From assembly GCA_020740775.1 (NCBI GenBank), contig JAHEWK010000010.1, forward strand, positions 1,426,001 to 1,490,000: a DNA stretch of 64,000 nucleotides, in the 5' to 3' direction. Position 1 is the stretch's first letter; each line of letters begins with the position of its first letter. The DNA comes from Ilyonectria destructans. Its lineage: Eukaryota; Ascomycota; Sordariomycetes; Hypocreales; Nectriaceae. Position numbers and translations under genes: made by a program. The notes beneath the pieces are model-generated. The model had not been told where the DNA came from, did no database searches, and saw nothing but the letters and a program-made list of their open reading frames with translations. Below are positions 38,397-50,241 of the stretch, piece after piece.

Positions 38397-39746
38397 ATGT
38401 CGTCTCAACCACCCCATGCCACTCTGCTCATTCCTGGGCCCATCGAGTTCGATGATGCTGTCCTTCAGTCCATGAGCCACTACAGGTAATGACATCCTTT
38501 TTCATTGGATTGTCGCAATGTCGTCTATTTGTGCTGACGATTGCCCTTGTTCTATAGCGAGAGCCATGTTGGCCCCGCCTTCGTCAACACCTTTGGCGAG
38601 ACCCTCACCATGGTTCGCCAGCTGTTCCAATCGACCGATCCCGCTGCCCAGCCCTTCATCATCTCCGGCTCCGGCACCCTGGGTTGGGACTTGGTCGCCG
38701 CCAACCTCCTCGAGGCCGGCGAGAACGCCCTCGTCCTCAGCACCGGCTACTTTGGCGACGGCCTCGCCGACTGCCTCCGAACATACGGCGCGAACGTGGA
38801 TAAGATCGACGGCGAGGTCGGCGGCCGACCCCAGATCCCCCAGATCGAGAAGGCCCTCTCCGAGAAGAAGTACAAGGTTCTCACCGTAACTCACGTTGAC
38901 ACCTCGACCGGTGTCCTGAGCGAGCTCAAGGACCTGACTGCGGCCGTTCGCCGTGTGTCCCCCGAGACTCTCGTCGTTGTCGATGGTGTCTGCAGTGTTG
39001 CATGCGAGGAGATTGCCTTTGACGAGTGGGGTCTGGACGGTGTTGTGACGGCCAGCCAGAAGGCCATCGGCTGCCCAGCCGGTCTGTCCATCTCCTTCTT
39101 CAGCAGCCGAGCCGTGGATGCCTTGAACAACCGCAAGACCCCCCCAGCTTCGTACTTCGCCTCTATGAAGAACTGGACCCCTAGTGAGTCCCCCATTTGA
39201 AACGAGACCAGCTGGAGCTTGTCACCGTTGCTAACCAATGTTAGTCATGAAAAACTATGAGGCCAAGAAGCCCTCGTACTTTGCCACTCCCTCGCCCCAG
39301 CTCATCCACGCTCTCCACACAGCCCTGACCCAGATCCTGTCGAAGCCCCTCGCCGAGCAGTTCCAGAAGCACATTGAGGTGTCGGATAGAGTCAAGAAGG
39401 CTGTCGCAGACCTCGGCCTGAAGATTGTGGCTACTAAGAAGGAGGACCAGGCACACGCCATGACGGCCATCTACCTGCCCGAGACTATCCAGATCGCCGA
39501 CGTCCTACCCAAGTTGGCCGCCAAGGGTGTGGTGTTCGCGGGTGGTATCCACAAGGCGATTGCGACGCGGTATATTCGATTCGGACACATGGGTGTCAGC
39601 GCGGTATGTCATTTTCGGTCGTCATTGGAGAAGAAGAAGAAGTTGCTAACGCGTGCGGTGAATAGCTCAACCCCGAGCGAAAGGATATCGACAAGGCTCT
39701 GGATGCTCTGCGGGATTCGCTTTCCGAAGCTGGATACAAGGTATAA
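38397..39746 (+). CDS. AGX1: Alanine-glyoxylate aminotransferase (class V, PLP)
   Basis: Exons 38397-38485, 38558-39183, 39245-39603 and 39666-39746 give 384 aa. The chosen start gives MSSQPPHATLLIPGPIEF, where the family's conserved LIPGPI begins about ten residues in. Further hallmarks are SGSGTLGWD, THVDTSTGVL, VVDGVCSVACEE and the PLP lysine in TASQKAIGCPAGLS (Lys 198), then RYIRFGHMGVS near the end. The enzyme transfers the amino group of alanine to glyoxylate, making glycine and pyruvate, and detoxifies glyoxylate. The C-terminus (SEAGYKV) is not a PTS1 peroxisomal signal. An in-frame ATG at 38193 would add 68 Ser/Ala/Arg-rich residues ending in QRRYSSSST, resembling a mitochondrial presequence. 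Dual targeting by alternative starts is possible but unproven. Confidence 0.92.
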
Positions 39747-41051
39747 ATGCCGGGCGCTTGGAATAGAAGAGTTTAGGAGTCATCTTGAAATTTGTCGAAT
39801 AGAAACGGCGTGCAGGATGGAAAACACAACGCAAAAAACTTGGATAGCTCTGGTTGAACTGATTCGAAGAGTGTGTGGATGTATGTGTCTGTGTGCATGT
39901 CTCATGATTGACGATTGTAGAGCTACTGCAGAGCTACGGGCCGGCATTCGGGTGGTTGGAGTTGGTGGATGGACTCTGCGAACTAACATCAAAGCATTGG
40001 GAGGGGCTCCATCATCAAAGAAGCTCCATGAATATTCAAGAAAGAACTTGCTAGTCGAAGGCGAATCGAGTCATGTGTGATGCGAATACCCAGCTGACCC
40101 CCTCTCTGACCTGAGGAGCACGGAAGTCCTGAGGCCGACAGCCGTGCAAAAGCAAAGACGGACTTAAAGATGAGCTCTGCGATCGATCGAGGCGGGGTGG
40201 GAACCGGTTGCTTCATGGACAACGCAACAGACACACAGAAGGCTGGGAACGAGAGGTGGGATTTTCATCACATGTACCCGGTACCTGGGCCACAGCGTCA
40301 TGGTTGCTGGGCCGCGGGCTGGCTACTTGGTAGGGTGGCTGAATTAGCGGTGTCGGGTTGCCGGGTTAGATGTCGCCGGCTTGCTGGCGGCGCGGACCCA
40401 CGGTGGTGGGCGAGGTCTCGGGTACTTGTGACGAGAAACTGCCCCTCCCCTCCGCCCCGCTGACAAAATCAATCGCATGTCCCCTCCCGCCGCTAGGCGT
40501 TCAGTTGGCTTTTGGTTTCAGGGCGGCAGCTGTCCGCTACGGGCTACGGCCACCACTGGCCACTGGCCACTGGCCACTGTGACGACCACTGTGCTGAGTT
40601 GTTACCTGTTACCTGGTGATGCCTCGAGGCGGCGGGGCTCGTCCCTCCACTAAATCCGGCCTCCACTGCTAAAGTCGGGGCTTCTGTAGGTACCTATCAT
40701 ATCTCCCCATCACTCTTCGGAACCTCTCTTCTCACCTCACCTCACCGACGTCGTGCACTTCCCATCCACCCTCTTTCTTCCTCCTCCTCCCTCTCCCCCT
40801 CCGTCGCGTGTCTCGCATCCTCGTTTGGTTTCCCACGACCGCATCCGCGCCCTCTCCCACCTCTCTTTTTACGCGTTTAGACCGAGCGCCGCTGCTGCTG
40901 CCGCCGCTGTCGTCAAGTCCCTCGGCTGTTTCTTCTTCCCTGCCTGGCTGGGGCTCTTTTGCTACATCTCCTCCCTCCCCCGCCTTGCCCGCCACCAACA
41001 ACCAAACCGCCCGCTCCCTCACAACGCTCCCGCGCGAGCCCGCCGCTGAGA
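39747..41051. other. 1.3-kb spacer and CRM1 promoter
   Basis: No gene is seen. It contains a CCACTGG tandem repeat at 40553-40579 and a long C/T-rich tract around 40720-40800, a common feature of fungal core promoters and leaders, ahead of the CRM1 ATG at 41052. Confidence 0.55.
40553..40579. repeat. Short tandem repeat, CCACTGG x4
   Basis: Nearly four perfect copies of a 7-bp unit in the CRM1 upstream region, about 475 bp before the ATG. Confidence 0.85.
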
Positions 41052-44000
41052 ATGGCCATCTCTATTGACGAGCTGGACATTTTGGTCCGCTCCTTTTACG
41101 AAGGTCGCGGTGAGCAGGTATGTGCTCTTGCTCCCCGCCCGCTACTCTCTTTTTTCTGCGTGGCCCCGCGCCCCAGCCTTGCACACCACGCAAAGAGCAA
41201 AGATAAAGAAGCTGACCCGTCGCCGTCGTTGTTGTAGCAAAAAACCGCCCAAGCTGCCCTCAACCAGGTACGAAATACCCCTCCGACCTCGAGTCTCAAA
41301 TGACGACCCCGACTGACTTCGTCTGCAGTTCAAGGAAGACCCCGATGCCTGGCTCATGGTCGACAAGATCCTCTCCGACGCGCAATATCCCCAGACCAAG
41401 TGTGCGTCGACCCCCGCCTCCCCGTCCCGCCCACCGGCTATGCTTGGTGTCAAAACCACAACCACAAGCCAATACATGCGAGAAATCAATAAGAAACTGA
41501 CAGCGTTCGACAGATTTGGGTCTGCAGGTTTTGGACAATGTCATCATGACGAGGTGGAAAGTCCTCCCTCGGGAGCAGTGCCAAGGTCCGTCCTCCTCAC
41601 CACCGCAATGCTTCTTGGCTGATGCTGATTGTTTTGCCTCCAGGGATCCGAAACTTCATTGTCCAGTTCATCATTCAGTGCTCGAGCACCGAGGAGTCAT
41701 TGCGCTCACAAAAGACTCTGCTCAACAAGCTTAACCTCGTCCTCGTTTCCGTCCTCAAGCAGGAGTGGCCGCACAACTGGCCCACCTTCATCAACGAGAT
41801 CATCTCCTCCTGCCACTCCAACCTATCCATTTGCGAGAACAACATGATCATTCTGCGATTGCTCTCCGAGGAGGTCTTTGACTACTCTGCCGAACAGATG
41901 ACCTCCACCAAGACCCGCAACATGAAGCAGACCATGTGCGCCGAGTTCTCCCAAATCTTCAACCTCTGCCAGGAGGTCCTCAACACCGCCACCCAGCCCA
42001 GTCTCATCATGGCTACCATCGAGACCCTCCTTCGCTTCTGCAACTGGATTCCCTTGGGCTACATTTTCGAGACCCCACTCATCGAGACTCTGCGAACCCG
42101 CTTCCTGTCTACCCCCGAGTTCCGGAACGTCACCATGCAGTGTCTTACTGAGATCGGCGGCCTACAGACCGGCGGTCCGGGCCAGCCCAACTCATACGAC
42201 GAGCAGCTCGTCAAGATGTTTACCGAGGTCCTCAGTACCATTGCTAACATCATCCCGGTCACTTTGGACCTGAAATCGACATACCCTAGCAGCAACTCGA
42301 AGGACCAGGAGTTTATCCAGAACTTGGCGCTCTTCCTTTGCAACTTCTTTGGAATGCATCTGAACGTAGGTCTTGCCCGTCTCTAAACCAGCTAAGTTTT
42401 GAAACTAACTGGAGGAATAGCTCATTGAAAACCTTCCCAACCGTGACTATCTCATCCACGGCCACTACTACCTCATCAGGATATCGCAGATAGACGACCG
42501 CGAAATCTTCAAGATTTGCCTCGACTACTGGCTCAAATCGGTTCAGGAGCTCTACGAGGAGATGCAACAGCTCCCCATCACCGACGTCAACCCCCTTATG
42601 GCCGTCGGCGGAGGCGTCTCGGGCAGTGGTGCCCCTAACCCGTCCCTCCTCATGAACTACCCCCTACGGAAACACAAGTACAATGAGGTTCTCTCCAACC
42701 TGCGAGTGGTTATGATAGAGAAAATGGTCCGCCCAGAGGAAGTCCTGATTGTCGAGAACGACGAGGGTGAGATTGTTCGAGAGTTCGTCAAGGAGAGCGA
42801 CACCGTGCAGCTTTACAAGACGATTCGAGAGTGCCTGGTTTACCTGACTCACTTGGATGTGGTTGACACCGAGAATATCATGACCGAGAAATTGGCCCGA
42901 CAGGTCGATGGAACTGAGTGGTCTTGGCACAACTGCAACGTCCTCTGCTGGGCCATCGGCTCGATTTCACTGGCCATGAATGAGGAGACGGAGAAGAGGT
43001 TCCTTGTTACCGTCATCAAGGACCTCCTCGGCTTGACAGAGATGAAGCGCGGCAAGGACAACAAGGCCGTTGTCGCCAGTAACATCATGTACATCGTCGG
43101 CCAGTACCCCCGCTTCCTCAAGGCCCACTGGAAGTTCCTTAAGACGGTCGTCAACAAGCTGTTCGAGTTCATGCACGAGTCTCATGAGGGTGTGCAGGAC
43201 ATGGCTTGCGACACGTTTATCAAGATTGCTCGACAGTGCCGACGCCACTTTGTTGCCCTCCAGCCTAGCGAGCAGGAGCCATTCATCGAGGAGATTGTTA
43301 GAAACATGGGTAAGATTACATGCGACTTGACTCCCCAGCAGGTTCACACCTTTTACGAGGCTTGTGGGTACATGGTCGCGGCTCAGGGCAACAAGCACCA
43401 GCAGGAGAGGCTGCTTTCTGACCTCATGGCCATCCCTAACGCTGCCTGGGCCGAGATTATCAAGCAGGCGACGATGAACCCTTCCATCCTCCAGGACTCT
43501 GAGACCATCAAGGTTATTGGCAACATCATGAAGACCAATGTGTCGGCTTGCTCGTCGGTGGGATCCTACTTCTATCCCCAGATCGGCCGCATCTACCACG
43601 ACATGCTGCAAATGTACAATGCCACGAGCACTCTCATCTCGGACGCTGTGGCCCGAGATGGCGAGCTCGCCACCAAGATGCCCAAGGTCCGAGGTCTTCG
43701 GACCATCAAGAAAGAGATTCTGAAGCTCATTGAAGTCTATGTTGACAAGGCCGAGGATCTCCAGGCTGTTCGCGCCCAGATGGTCCCCCCTCTGCTGGAT
43801 TCGGTGCTTGTCGACTACAACCGCAACGTACCCGGAGCCCGAGATGCCGAGGTGCTCAAGGCTTGCTCAACCATTATCACCAAGCTCTCTGTAAGAAACC
43901 CTTAACACTAAATAACACGCGTTTGGTTTACTAACTGTCAACAAGGCTTTGATGGAGGACCAGGTCCCTACTATCATGCAGAATGTGTTCGAGTGCACTC

Positions 44001-44858
44001 TGGAGATGATCAACAAGGATTTCTCCGAGTTCCCCGAACACCGAGTCGAGTTCTTCAACCTCCTGAGGGCCATCAACTTGCACTGCTTCCCTGGTAAGTT
44101 AGAGTGGCTGTTAGTTTCTTTCGGATCTGCTAACCAGACACAACAGCTCTGCTCAAGCTTGACAACAACCAGTTCAAGTTTGTTATTGACTCTTGCTCGT
44201 GGGCGTTTAAGCACGACAACCGAGACGTCGAGGCCGCTGGATTGAACATGTGCCTGGAACTTGTTAACAACATCGCTGAGAAGACCGATGTGCAGACGGG
44301 CAACGCCTTTTTCCAGCGATTCTTCATCACCATCCTGCAGGACGTTTTCTTCGTCGTGACCGACAATGATCACAAGGCTGGTTTCAAGACGCAGTCCATG
44401 CTGCTCATGAAGCTCTTCTACTTCATCCACCCTGCTGATGGCACCCAGCCCAAGATTCAGGGCCCCATCTACACCCCCGACCAGGCGCAGGCTGGCACCA
44501 ACAACCGGGAATTCCTGGGCAACTTTGTGGCTAACCTCCTACAAAATGCCTTTCCCAACCTCCAAGCGTACGTTATGACGATCATCAAGTGTTGGGCGAA
44601 TACTAACACACTAACCTTAGGTCTCAAATCACTTCCTTTGTGGAGGGCTTGTTCACTCTTAACACTCAGTACGACAAGTTCCGCCTTAACCTGCGTGACT
44701 TCCTCGTCTCCCTCAAGGAGTTTGCCGGCGACAACGCGGAGCTGTTCATTGTCGAGAAGGAACAACAAGAGCGGGATGCCAAGGCTGCCGATATGGAACG
44801 ACGACAGAAAGTCGGCGGTCTGCTGAAGCCTTCGGAGCTGGACGACGAGGAGCTCTGA
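41052..44858 (+). CDS. CRM1: Exportin-1 / CRM1 nuclear export receptor
   Basis: Nine exons are predicted: 41052-41117, 41238-41267, 41329-41401, 41514-41585, 41644-42365, 42421-43890, 43946-44093, 44147-44567 and 44621-44858. They give 1079 aa, normal for CRM1. The introns cluster at the 5' end, which has one 30-nt exon. The importin-beta N-terminal region ([15 protein letters not shown]) is followed by the XPO1 repeat region, and the HEAT repeats around the cargo groove include [20 protein letters not shown] and [19 protein letters not shown]. It exports leucine-rich NES proteins and some RNPs with RanGTP. At the site of the leptomycin-B-reactive Cys (human Cys 528) this protein has Thr ([11 protein letters not shown], Thr 527), predicting natural leptomycin B insensitivity. 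All nine junctions preserve the frame. Confidence 0.95.
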
Positions 44859-46281
44859 CTGAACGAAGAGCTGCGGACCGAATTCGCGCCTCGACGGGAT
44901 GCTGAGAGCTCGTCAGCTGCCCCCGCCACGGTTGGGGCCACGGACTTGGCCGGGGATGGCTGGGAGTTTTACGATCTTTGAGCGTTACTCTCCCATGAAG
45001 CTGTCCAGGCTGGCCACATCCTCAACCGCTGGACAGCTCCGTCTCTGGATCCTCCTCCTCAACCGATTTCCTTCCTGTAGTGATACCAAACCCCATAGAC
45101 GAGTCCTCGCCGCTCATCCCGGGGGTGCGTCTCCTTTTTCCCTTTTTTACGGCCGGCCTACCTAGAACGATCCCTGTCCGGCCTCTTCTTCCCGCACATC
45201 GATTCTCCTACCTCGTATCTTAACCTCTCTTCGTTGAACTGGCCGGGCCGATCCAGCCGGTCCCGCTTGGGAGGTGAGAGAGACGAGACCGGTTTGATTG
45301 AATGATGAATCAGTTTTTATGAATAAACAAAGAAAGAGAACGAAATACAAGTTTACAAAAAACCGGTGTGATGGGAGTGATGGAGGCGGACTAAGCAGGG
45401 GCTGGGGAGAATCGATGGATAGCGGGACGGCAGGGTGGATAGCAAGCTAGCTGGATGAATGGATGATGGATGAGTGACACGAGGAGGTTAGAGGTTTTTT
45501 ATTTAGTCGTCTCCAGACAATAAGAGACATAAGTCAATAGTAGCAAAGTATCCATCAAGTGTATTGATTATATTGGTCAGTCGCCTTGGTCATTGCGAGC
45601 CGAGGTGAAGGCGCCATTGTGATGTTCTCGTATTCTACAGATTAGAGTGGATACAACTCGCGATACGAGAATGTGGCTTATGCTATGGTAATTCCTATTC
45701 GTGGCTTTGTTCCTGCAGGCGGTAATTCCCTTTTTCTCTCGAAGATAATGCGATGCAGCTGCGCAAAGTCTGTTGGTCAGGTATGGAGCTGGCCTGTTTC
45801 AAGGGATGAATAATTTCGATGGCGACAACTAAGCCTAGTGTCTCTTTCTGCGCTCCTATTCTCCAACGCCCCTGAAGCCCCTGGCTTCCGTCGCGGCTGT
45901 GCTCGTCCGCCCTCGAAGCGTCTTGAGTATCGCTTCTTCGCGTAGCCCAGTGTTCCTGAGACTGTGGCCTCCCAAGTGCCTGTATTCTCTTGCTAAACAC
46001 CTTGCAGCTACTGCGATCTATGAGTGTGGGATGTCCCCGAGTTGGTTGATACCAAGTGTTCGGGTAGTCCCATGGGCTGATTGGGGCTGAGTCTTCTAAG
46101 TGGATGGCTGCAACTTTGCTCAAATGATGCAGTTCTATCGCGTGTTCCGTGCCATGGTGTATTGTTGGCTCGGGGAAATCTCGCCCAGGGGTCTGTCTGC
46201 CACATAGAACGACTCAGCCTGCTGGTTTGCTTTTGCGAGGGGTAAAGAGTGTCGATGATATTCTAGGATGTCTCTTGGCGT
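44859..46281. other. Convergent spacer CRM1 / Zn2Cys6 gene
   Basis: A tail-to-tail spacer with no supported gene. An AATAAA at 45322-45327, 464 nt after the CRM1 stop, could be a distal poly(A) signal. The region around 45480-45720 is A/T-richer. Confidence 0.5.
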
Positions 46282-47715
46282 TCATCCTTGCTCGATACGC
46301 AGCACCTCCATGGGCCAGCGCATGGGCTCTTGCCAGAAACTACCCAGATAGTCTGAAATGAGGTGAATAACAGCCGCGCCCGCATCACCAATAATCCACG
46401 ACCTGCGACATCGATGCAGTAAGACACCATAGTAAGCGAGAACGAGTAGGGCCTCGGGGCGGTGTTTGCGCAGTGCGTCCACATACTCGGCCGAAATCAC
46501 GACAGGGAACGCAGTGGCGGCGTGAATATTGTCGTCGTCCGGAAGACTGGCGTGGATGTTGAAGGCCCACTGTAGAGCCTGACAAGCACTCTTGCATGCG
46601 GCGACAGTTGCAGGTGCAAGATCCGACGTATTAATAAGACGTTCGAGCTCGGCACACTCCGTGCCAAGGTGGTCTGACATGGAGGCTATCCTGACGTTGT
46701 AAATAAACGGATGGAGTGCGGACTCGAGGATGACGTCGTACGAGTTACCGATGATGGTGCGGACACCGCGGTGCATGTGGGTGGACTCGATGAACCGATC
46801 GATGAAGACATGGTAACTGGAGCGGTAGTAGGTCAACGTCTCGTAGAGCATATGGATGCTGAGGAGTCCGGCAAAGAGGAAGCGCGGAATGGTGAGCCTG
46901 TCGGTGTTTAAGCCGCTAGTTTCCTTGGTGTCATGGTTGAACCACATCAAGGCGCGCGTCTGGAGCTCCGTGGCATCGCGGCGGTGGGTAACGGAGTTTT
47001 CGGGTGAGTGCATGGCTAGGTGATCGGCGCCGAGGGCGAGCAGCTGGTCCATGGCGTAGGGGGCCTCTTGGGCCCATTCTATGGCGATGTTGATACAGGG
47101 CGGCATGAAGTTCATGGAGTTGATCATGGCCGTCTGGACATGGTGGAAGAGAATAAGATGCTTCGCAGTGAAGACGGGCTGCGGCGGGGCATCTGGCAGA
47201 GATGACGAGGGAGAGCCGGCGAAGAACTCGTTGAACGAGGGCAAGGTGGGAGGAGAAGCATCCTCGGCGATGGGGAACCCTCGAGCGCCATAGACCGATG
47301 GTAACGGATATTGAGACGGGTAGACGGCTCCGGAACTGGTCGTGCTATCAGCAGGACTCCGAGCTGGACTGTTGATGCCCGTAGCAGCGGGAGTCGTAGC
47401 TGAGGTATGCGTCGAGGTGTAGGTGGATGCCGGCGTTGACGCTGAAGCGGACGGAGATGCCGAGTGTGGGAAGGAGCAGGTGCGTTCACTGACAACGCAG
47501 TTGCTGCAGGACGGACGGGCTTCGTCGCACTTGATGTGGCGACGCTTGCATTCCCAGCAGCCGTTGCGCGACTTGCGATGTGCTCGGCGCAACTTTGCGG
47601 TGTTCGTGGCACTTGAGCCCGGACGGGAGCCGGCGCCGGACACGGAGCCGTCGGGCCCCGAGGGACGCGGCGACATGGCAGGGGCAGTTTTCCTCAGGGG
47701 AGTGACGCTGGCCAC
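46282..47715 (-). CDS. Zn(II)2Cys6 transcription factor with fungal TF domain
   Basis: One uninterrupted frame of 477 aa. After a Ser/Pro-rich start comes a basic lead (RRAHRKSRNG) and the binuclear zinc cluster, with Cys at 53, 56, 63, 70, 73 and 80 in the spacing C-X2-C-X6-C-X6-C-X2-C-X6-C. A Ser/Thr/Pro-rich linker with no obvious coiled coil follows to about residue 180. The rest is a helical fungal-specific regulatory domain (MINSMNFMPPCINIAIEWAQ... HHRDATELQTRAL-like... ALRKHRPEALLVLAYYGVLLH). This layout is the large class often labelled C6 finger or sterol-uptake-control-like; the target genes cannot be told from sequence. There is no adjacent biosynthetic cluster, and its neighbours are housekeeping genes. 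The long 2.5-kb upstream region suggests complex regulation. A small missed N- or C-terminal intron cannot be excluded. Confidence 0.88.
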   Translation of the reverse strand: MASVTPLRKTAPAMSPRPSGPDGSVSGAGSRPGSSATNTAKLRRAHRKSRNGCWECKRRHIKCDEARPSCSNCVVSERTCSFPHSASPSASASTPASTYTSTHTSATTPAATGINSPARSPADSTTSSGAVYPSQYPLPSVYGARGFPIAEDASPPTLPSFNEFFAGSPSSSLPDAPPQPVFTAKHLILFHHVQTAMINSMNFMPPCINIAIEWAQEAPYAMDQLLALGADHLAMHSPENSVTHRRDATELQTRALMWFNHDTKETSGLNTDRLTIPRFLFAGLLSIHMLYETLTYYRSSYHVFIDRFIESTHMHRGVRTIIGNSYDVILESALHPFIYNVRIASMSDHLGTECAELERLINTSDLAPATVAACKSACQALQWAFNIHASLPDDDNIHAATAFPVVISAEYVDALRKHRPEALLVLAYYGVLLHRCRRSWIIGDAGAAVIHLISDYLGSFWQEPMRWPMEVLRIEQG

Positions 47716-50241
47716 TTTGGCGAGGCGGCAGGAGAGGTCGAGGTCAGCGAGAGAAGGAATAAAGGCGATCGATCATGGTCCTGTCCTTGAGGCGAGTGAG
47801 GCGTCCGGGGCGGTTCCTGGGTGTCCTGGGCAGGTAGGTGGTGTGCTCGCGATGGTGTGTCTAGTGTGTACTTCGGAACGGGTTTGCAGGGCAGGAGCAG
47901 AGTGGCGGCCACCGGCTTAAAGAGGTCGCGTACTGGGCGTCGAATGTCTTGTCCAAGTTGGGGATTTGGAAAAGAAGAGCAAACGGCGGTTAGCCTGGTA
48001 CTTGGGGGACACAGCCATGACATGTACCTGAACTTGGACGAAGTCGGTAGGCGTGAGTTCGTGTTGGGATATAAGTAATTACCTTAGCAGGGAAGGAGCC
48101 CTTCCGAGGAGAGGAGGAAAGGGCCCCACCCGATGCGCCTTCCCACACTTCGCACCCTTCCCACTGCGCGCGCCGAGAGGTGATTCGTCCGGTCGTAACA
48201 GGGCTCAGTGGCTCGGCAAGACGCCGTAGCCGTGCCCCCTTGCCCTATGGGCTCCGTGGTGGGCTCCGGGGTGGGTTTCCAGTGGACGCCTGCCATTGTC
48301 CTTCCGTCCCCTGTCCAGACGTTGTTTGGCCCCTGTTCTGACCCCTGCTCCTTCGTTCTTTCTGTTCTCTTCCCTTGCTCTGCCCTATCCAGAATTAGCA
48401 ATCGTCCATGACCCATGGTCTAGGCCCCGACGCTTTCCCTTTCCCCGTTAAATGCCTTGAAACAGTTTCTCCATCGACGAGGGGAAGAGCGCCTCATCGC
48501 CCGCCCACCACCGTATCCCACCAAGTACTCCGTACCTATTTCTCGTAACGTCGTAACTTCCCAAGCCGTCTCTCCGTCGCCGAAACTGACTTCACACCAT
48601 CCCAACTTGTGCGCCATGCTTTTGCGGCGTACGTCACCCTTGGCGGCTGAGCCGCCACGGCCTCGGCCCATTCGCCTGTGCATGCCCGCTTGGGCCGTTT
48701 CATCAGCCAAGCCAGATCTGAGTATCAAGCTTATTCGATCCGACGGGATGGTTACCACCAGTCTTGGTACGGACGACGTATCTCATTTCCCCTCCGCCTC
48801 TCCTGCGATACTAGTCTCTCGAATGACGGACGCGCGGCCATGAATGTCATCCACGCATGCTCCAGACTCCCGTCGATGTCCCCCAGACAAGCTATCTGAG
48901 TTGTCCACATCCACAGCCACTGACGCCCCGGCGACGGCCCGTTCGGCTTTTCTCGTATTCCGACATGAAACACCCCGGAAGTCGATCATGAGGCTTGGCT
49001 AAGGACGTGAAACGCCACCTCCGTGATCGTCATTTGCTGTAGCAATAGGCGTGAATAGTTTCCAGACTTGCACCACGACCACTTCCCCGCGACACCGCTG
49101 CTCTAAATCCGAGGTCCGATGATACTGCTCCGACGCCATAGGTTAGAATAGCCGGAAGTCGGTCCATGGCCACGCTGCATCCATTTGCAGTGCCCTCGAG
49201 GTGACGCATCAGCTGCCTCAGTGGCGGGTAAATAGGTTACGGCCGCAGATTGCCTGGATCACCACCACCGCCAATGTATCGGCCGGGACTTGGGCAGCTA
49301 CCTGAGCACTTCTGTCGGGTATCTAGACTGGTTGAGTAATAGAAATCATTTCGGAATTTGTGGAAGGGTATGATGTCGAATGACTTACACGGTCTACTCC
49401 CGAACAAACAGAACATAATGCTGGCTTGCGGTCAAACATGCTCGACGCAGCCTGACCTGTCGCACCTGCAAAAGATCGCTGAAATCTCCGGCAGAACATG
49501 TTTTCACAGGAAGTGATCCTGCGACTGAGGAGATTTGCCTGCCTGGATGCCGCCGACCTGACGTTCCGGCATCTTTCCGGAAAATATGTTCAAGTGAAGC
49601 CGCTCAACTCGAGCTCTTGTCGTCGCTTTATATACTTTTGATAAATCGCCTCCCCTAGGCAAACGCACCTTGGACTTCCCGCACACAAATACAAGAACCT
49701 ATCCAAACTGCCACCCTCCACTTAATCCCCGTCGCAAACGTGGATGGCTGACAGGGAGAACTTCGGTATTGGCCGAATACGCGTTTATCGGATGGCGCCG
49801 GAATAGCCCATGGTTTTCGGAACGCCGTATACGCGTATAAGAGTCTTGGCATTGCTACCATCCTAGCTCCAACGGTCCAACCCTGGCGTATGTATCTGCA
49901 GTGGACGCGCAATTTGTCTGGGCAATCTGTACCCTGGAAGATTGTGGGTGGGATTTCTATTTACGTTGTTGGCCTATTGTGGTTGCACTTATCCAGTATT
50001 GATGCCGCTTTTGCTCAAGAGGGAGTGTTGCCCCGGAGGCGGTCTGTTCGACGTCGCGAGATACCCAACGACGTAGCTCTTTTACTTCCTTGAACCAAGC
50101 AAGAGGCTAGCACAAGATCCAATACCAAGGGGCAGAAATAGCTCCGCGGGGGTCGCTAAGCCAAACCACCACAGTCGAATCTCACGATACACGTATGAAG
50201 TTCCGTAATTTTGATAGCCAACTCAACGGGGTATATTCTGT
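47716..50241. other. 2.5-kb upstream region of the Zn2Cys6 gene
   Basis: This lies between the 5' end of the Zn2Cys6 gene and the 3' end of SPB4. No supported gene. It includes a copy of the 12-mer GTACTCCGTACC at 48525-48536 and several short upstream frames on the minus strand that could act as uORFs if the leader is long. Confidence 0.5.
48525..48536. promoter_or_regulatory. Copy 1 of recurrent 12-mer GTACTCCGTACC
   Basis: Identical 12-mers occur at 52432-52443 and 60438-60449. The word has GTAC on both sides of TCC, so it is nearly palindromic. This copy lies about 810 bp upstream of the Zn2Cys6 gene. Confidence 0.4.

Noticed and set aside
39604..40080. Continuous aminotransferase frame through its third intron, adding about 150 residues
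   Set aside because: The intron has clear GTATGT and AATAG ends, and splicing restores the conserved-looking C-terminus (LNPERKDIDKAL). The read-through tail is composition noise.
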